A DNA stretch of 36,167 bases from NCBI GenBank assembly GCA_002894665.1, contig NCRB01000023.1, positions 1 through 36,167 of the forward strand, in the 5' to 3' direction. The notes under the pieces are model-generated. The model was not told the DNA's origin and searched no databases. It saw nothing but the letters and a program-made list of their open reading frames with translations. Source of the DNA: Salinivenus iranica (lineage in GTDB: Bacteria; Bacteroidota; Rhodothermia; Rhodothermales; Salinibacteraceae). Numbering within the stretch: position 1 is the stretch's first letter; every line of letters begins with the position of its first letter. The position numbers and the translations under genes are program-made. Shown piece after piece: positions 34,002 to 36,167 of the stretch.

Positions 34002-35348
34002 CTACTCTCGTCCCGCAGCGACTCCCTGCACATCGGCCGTCACCACGCTCACGCCGTCGGTCGGAAAATTTAGCTGCCCCTCCGACGCGGCCACGACAGA
34101 CGCGACCATCGTATCCCCCGTCACGTTGTTGGTCGTGCGGAGCATGTCGAGGGGCCGATCCACGCCGAGGATGAGGGCGAGTCCGGCACTCGGCACGCCA
34201 ATCGACTCCAGGATGGCAACGAGCATCACAATGCCGGCGCTCGGCACGGCCGCGGTTCCAATTGACGCCAGGACCGCAATCAGGATGATGTTCAACTGCT
34301 GCGTAAAGGTCAGCGCAATCCCGAGCACCTGGGCGATGAAGACGGCCGAGACGGCCTGATAGAGCGCCGTCCCGTCCATGTTAATCGTGGCCCCCAACGG
34401 CAGGGCAAACGACGACACCTCCTCGGAGACGCCGAGGTTTTTCTCCGACACCTCCATAGTCACCGGAAGCGTGGCCCCGCTCGACGACGTGGAGAAGGCC
34501 ACCAGCTGGGCCGGGGCAATCGCCCGGAAGTAATCCGGAATGGAGATGGAGGTGAAGAGCGTCATGAAGAGCGGATACACGGCAAAGACCATAATTCCCA
34601 GGCCGATCACGACCGTGAGGCAGTAGTACCCAAGGGCCCCGAGCAGGCTGGCCAGCCCCATCGGCGTCCCCGAAGCAATGGACGTAATGGCGTCCGCCAG
34701 AAGCCCGAACACCCCGATCGGCGCCATCAACATGATGAGCTCCACGGCCTTGATTATCAGCTGGAACAAGCTGTCAAAGAAGCTGAGAAGCGGCTCGGCG
34801 TCCTCCCGGGGAATCAGGAGCAGGGCGATGCCGAAGAAGATGGCCACGAAAACGACCTGCAGCATATTCCCGTTGTCGGAGGCCGAACTAAAGAAGTTCG
34901 ACGGCACCATATCCACAAGCGGCTGCAGGGGGCCCCGGTCCTCTGCCTGCTTGGCCATCTCCATGCTCTCCTCAATGTCGCCCTGATACGTCTGCTCCAG
35001 CGTGCTGCGGACCTCCGCCGGAACGGTCGCGCCCGGCTCGAGCGTGTTGACCAGCACCAGTCCAATGACGAGGGCGATGGTGGTGGTCAGCACATAAATC
35101 CCGATGGTCTTTCCCCCAATCCGGGACAATTGCTCCAAATCTCCCAGGGACGCCACCCCCACAATCAGGGACGAAATAATGAGGGGGACCGCTATGAGTT
35201 GGAGGAGGTTGAGAAAGACGGTCCCAAACGGTGCCACCCAGTCGCTGGTGAACTCCCCCCATCCGGCCGAGGCGGCCACCACGCCGTACACAAGGCCCAG
35301 AATGAGGCCGATGATGATCTGCCAGTGCAGCTTCTTATACCAGGGCAT
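34002..35348 (-). CDS. Dicarboxylate/amino acid:cation symporter (DAACS, GltP-like)
   Basis: A 448-residue secondary transporter taking up glutamate, aspartate or C4-dicarboxylates with Na+ or H+. The N-terminal WYKKLHWQIIIGLILG and LLQLIAVPLIISSLIVG segments are typical of the family. Around residue 290 lies the hairpin motif TSSSGATLPVTM, near residue 322 the substrate- and cation-binding NMDGTALYQ, and further on GVPSAGLALILGVDRPLDM. An inserted acidic loop (~105-150) lies between early helices. Length and about eight helices plus two re-entrant loops match the family. The substrate is not decidable here. The ATG at 35348 is right before the family start. Confidence 0.93.
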   Translation of the reverse strand: MPWYKKLHWQIIIGLILGLVYGVVAASAGWGEFTSDWVAPFGTVFLNLLQLIAVPLIISSLIVGVASLGDLEQLSRIGGKTIGIYVLTTTIALVIGLVLVNTLEPGATVPAEVRSTLEQTYQGDIEESMEMAKQAEDRGPLQPLVDMVPSNFFSSASDNGNMLQVVFVAIFFGIALLLIPREDAEPLLSFFDSLFQLIIKAVELIMLMAPIGVFGLLADAITSIASGTPMGLASLLGALGYYCLTVVIGLGIMVFAVYPLFMTLFTSISIPDYFRAIAPAQLVAFSTSSSGATLPVTMEVSEKNLGVSEEVSSFALPLGATINMDGTALYQAVSAVFIAQVLGIALTFTQQLNIILIAVLASIGTAAVPSAGIVMLVAILESIGVPSAGLALILGVDRPLDMLRTTNNVTGDTMVASVVAASEGQLNFPTDGVSVVTADVQGVAAGRE

Positions 35349-35449
35349 AAACCGGGATCATTGAACTACAGAACAATGAGGAGGCGTGCACGCCAGGGCG
35401 CGACACGGCATAAGTAAAGACACAGCGACGTGTTGAACAACCGCCCCCC

Positions 35450-36167
35450 TCACCCCCCAAACAGAATACGACCGACCACGGCGCCCCCGGCCCCGATGAC
35501 CGTGCCCACAAGATTCACCACATCGTTGTCCACGACCCGAAGGCCCCGGATCTGCTCAGCGTCGGGCGCGGGGCGGTCCGTCCAGGGGGCGTCCGCGCCC
35601 GTTCGATAATGCCCCTGAATCGTGGCTCCCACAACGCTATCCACGCTCATCCCCAGGACTCCCCCGATCAGCATCCATCCTCCCGTAGCCGCCGCGCGCC
35701 CTCCCGTCAGCACGGCGCTGGCCGCCACCGTCCCGGCCCCGGCCGCCCCCGCCAGCGTCCCGATCACCGACACTGCGCCCGACGTCCCCGGTTCCACGGG
35801 ACGAAATGTTCGAAGCGACCACGGGCGACGGGCCCACCGAACGCCAAGCTCCGTGGCCCAGGTGTCGGCCGCAGCCGCCGCCAGCGCCCCTCCAAATCCG
35901 ACGTAACAAAGCGTCCGGGCCAACGCCGCGTCCGGGAGGAGCACACTCCAGAGGCCCAGAAGGGCCCATGCCACCCCTCCATTCGCGAGCACCTGCCGGA
36001 GCGTTCGGCGCGGGGAGGCCGCCGGTTCGGACGGGTGCGGGAGAAACGAAAGGGCATTCGACAGCCCAAAGAAGACCAGGCCCGGCACGATCCACGCCGG
36101 GCCGCCCAGCGACACCAGAGCCGCGGCAAAAAGCCCCGCGGCCCCGGCTCCCCGGCGTGTGAGAAGC
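35450..36167 (-). CDS. DUF92-family membrane protein (5' end outside window)
   Basis: The minus-strand frame is open up to the right edge, reading ...LLTRRGAGAAGLFAAALVSL before GGPAWIVPGLVFFGLSNAL, so the start codon lies outside. The family blocks are clear: GGVAWALLGLW, GFGGALAAAAADTWATELG and GGWMLIGGVLGMSVDSVVGA, ending VDNDVVNLVGTVIGAGGA. DUF92 (TMEM19-like) proteins are multi-pass membrane proteins of unknown or poorly defined role; some relatives in other organisms are linked to prenyl-phosphate metabolism. The GTG at 36115 should not be taken as the start, because the family continues upstream of it. About 238 residues are visible. Confidence 0.85.
   Translation of the reverse strand, partial: LLTRRGAGAAGLFAAALVSLGGPAWIVPGLVFFGLSNALSFLPHPSEPAASPRRTLRQVLANGGVAWALLGLWSVLLPDAALARTLCYVGFGGALAAAAADTWATELGVRWARRPWSLRTFRPVEPGTSGAVSVIGTLAGAAGAGTVAASAVLTGGRAAATGGWMLIGGVLGMSVDSVVGATIQGHYRTGADAPWTDRPAPDAEQIRGLRVVDNDVVNLVGTVIGAGGAVVGRILFGG

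Noticed and set aside
1-36167. CRISPR array, rRNA genes or intact insertion sequences.
   Set aside because: No regularly spaced repeats, no rRNA-like conserved blocks and no transposase motifs were found by eye.

Overview
The window reads as chromosomal DNA of a halophilic member of the Bacteroidota/Rhodothermota group, most like Salinibacter or a close relative. The signs are a high G+C content, strongly acidic proteins, few clear Shine-Dalgarno sequences, a Bacteroidota-style small protein next to mutL, and a histidine kinase whose closest look-alikes that I recall are haloarchaeal. The taxon is inferred from protein style only, because no rRNA gene is present.

Layout. Positions 1-3608 (+) carry an HD phosphohydrolase, an ECF-type sigma factor and a tryptophanase. 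A long minus-strand run (11547 down to 3629) carries a CPBP-family membrane protein, a DUF2007 protein, cdsA, a small membrane protein, mutL, tilS, hpt and a type I asparaginase. It meets tnaA head-on over a shared hairpin. A plus-strand tRNA-Arg(CCG) with a strong terminator sits upstream of the CPBP gene.

From 22320 down to 12151 (-) there is a DNA-processing and defence-like block. It holds a very large DUF4011-helicase-Vsr-like-DUF3320 protein, then sbcD and sbcC. Around and inside the block are gene remains: the C-terminal half of an AlbA_2 (Schlafen-type) protein just upstream of the helicase gene, and a collapsed MNT-HEPN (MntA/HepT-type) toxin-antitoxin pair lodged between sbcD and sbcC. 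An SGNH hydrolase with an in-frame TGA lies next to it on the plus strand. I read this as a worn defence island in which the helicase and SbcCD are still intact.

Positions 23422-26164 (+) hold a homocysteine S-methyltransferase-family enzyme and the haloarchaeal-style sensor kinase. Positions 33031 down to 26482 (-) hold an AddB-AddA-like helicase-nuclease pair; the AddB subunit has lost the cysteines that usually bind an Fe-S cluster. The end of the window has two small genes of unknown function, a dicarboxylate/glutamate:cation symporter, and a DUF92 membrane protein that runs off the right edge.

The most promising material for a new system is the helicase-sbcD-[MNT/HEPN remnant]-sbcC unit with its AlbA_2 remnant. 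No CRISPR array, intact insertion sequence, integrase or rRNA gene was seen.
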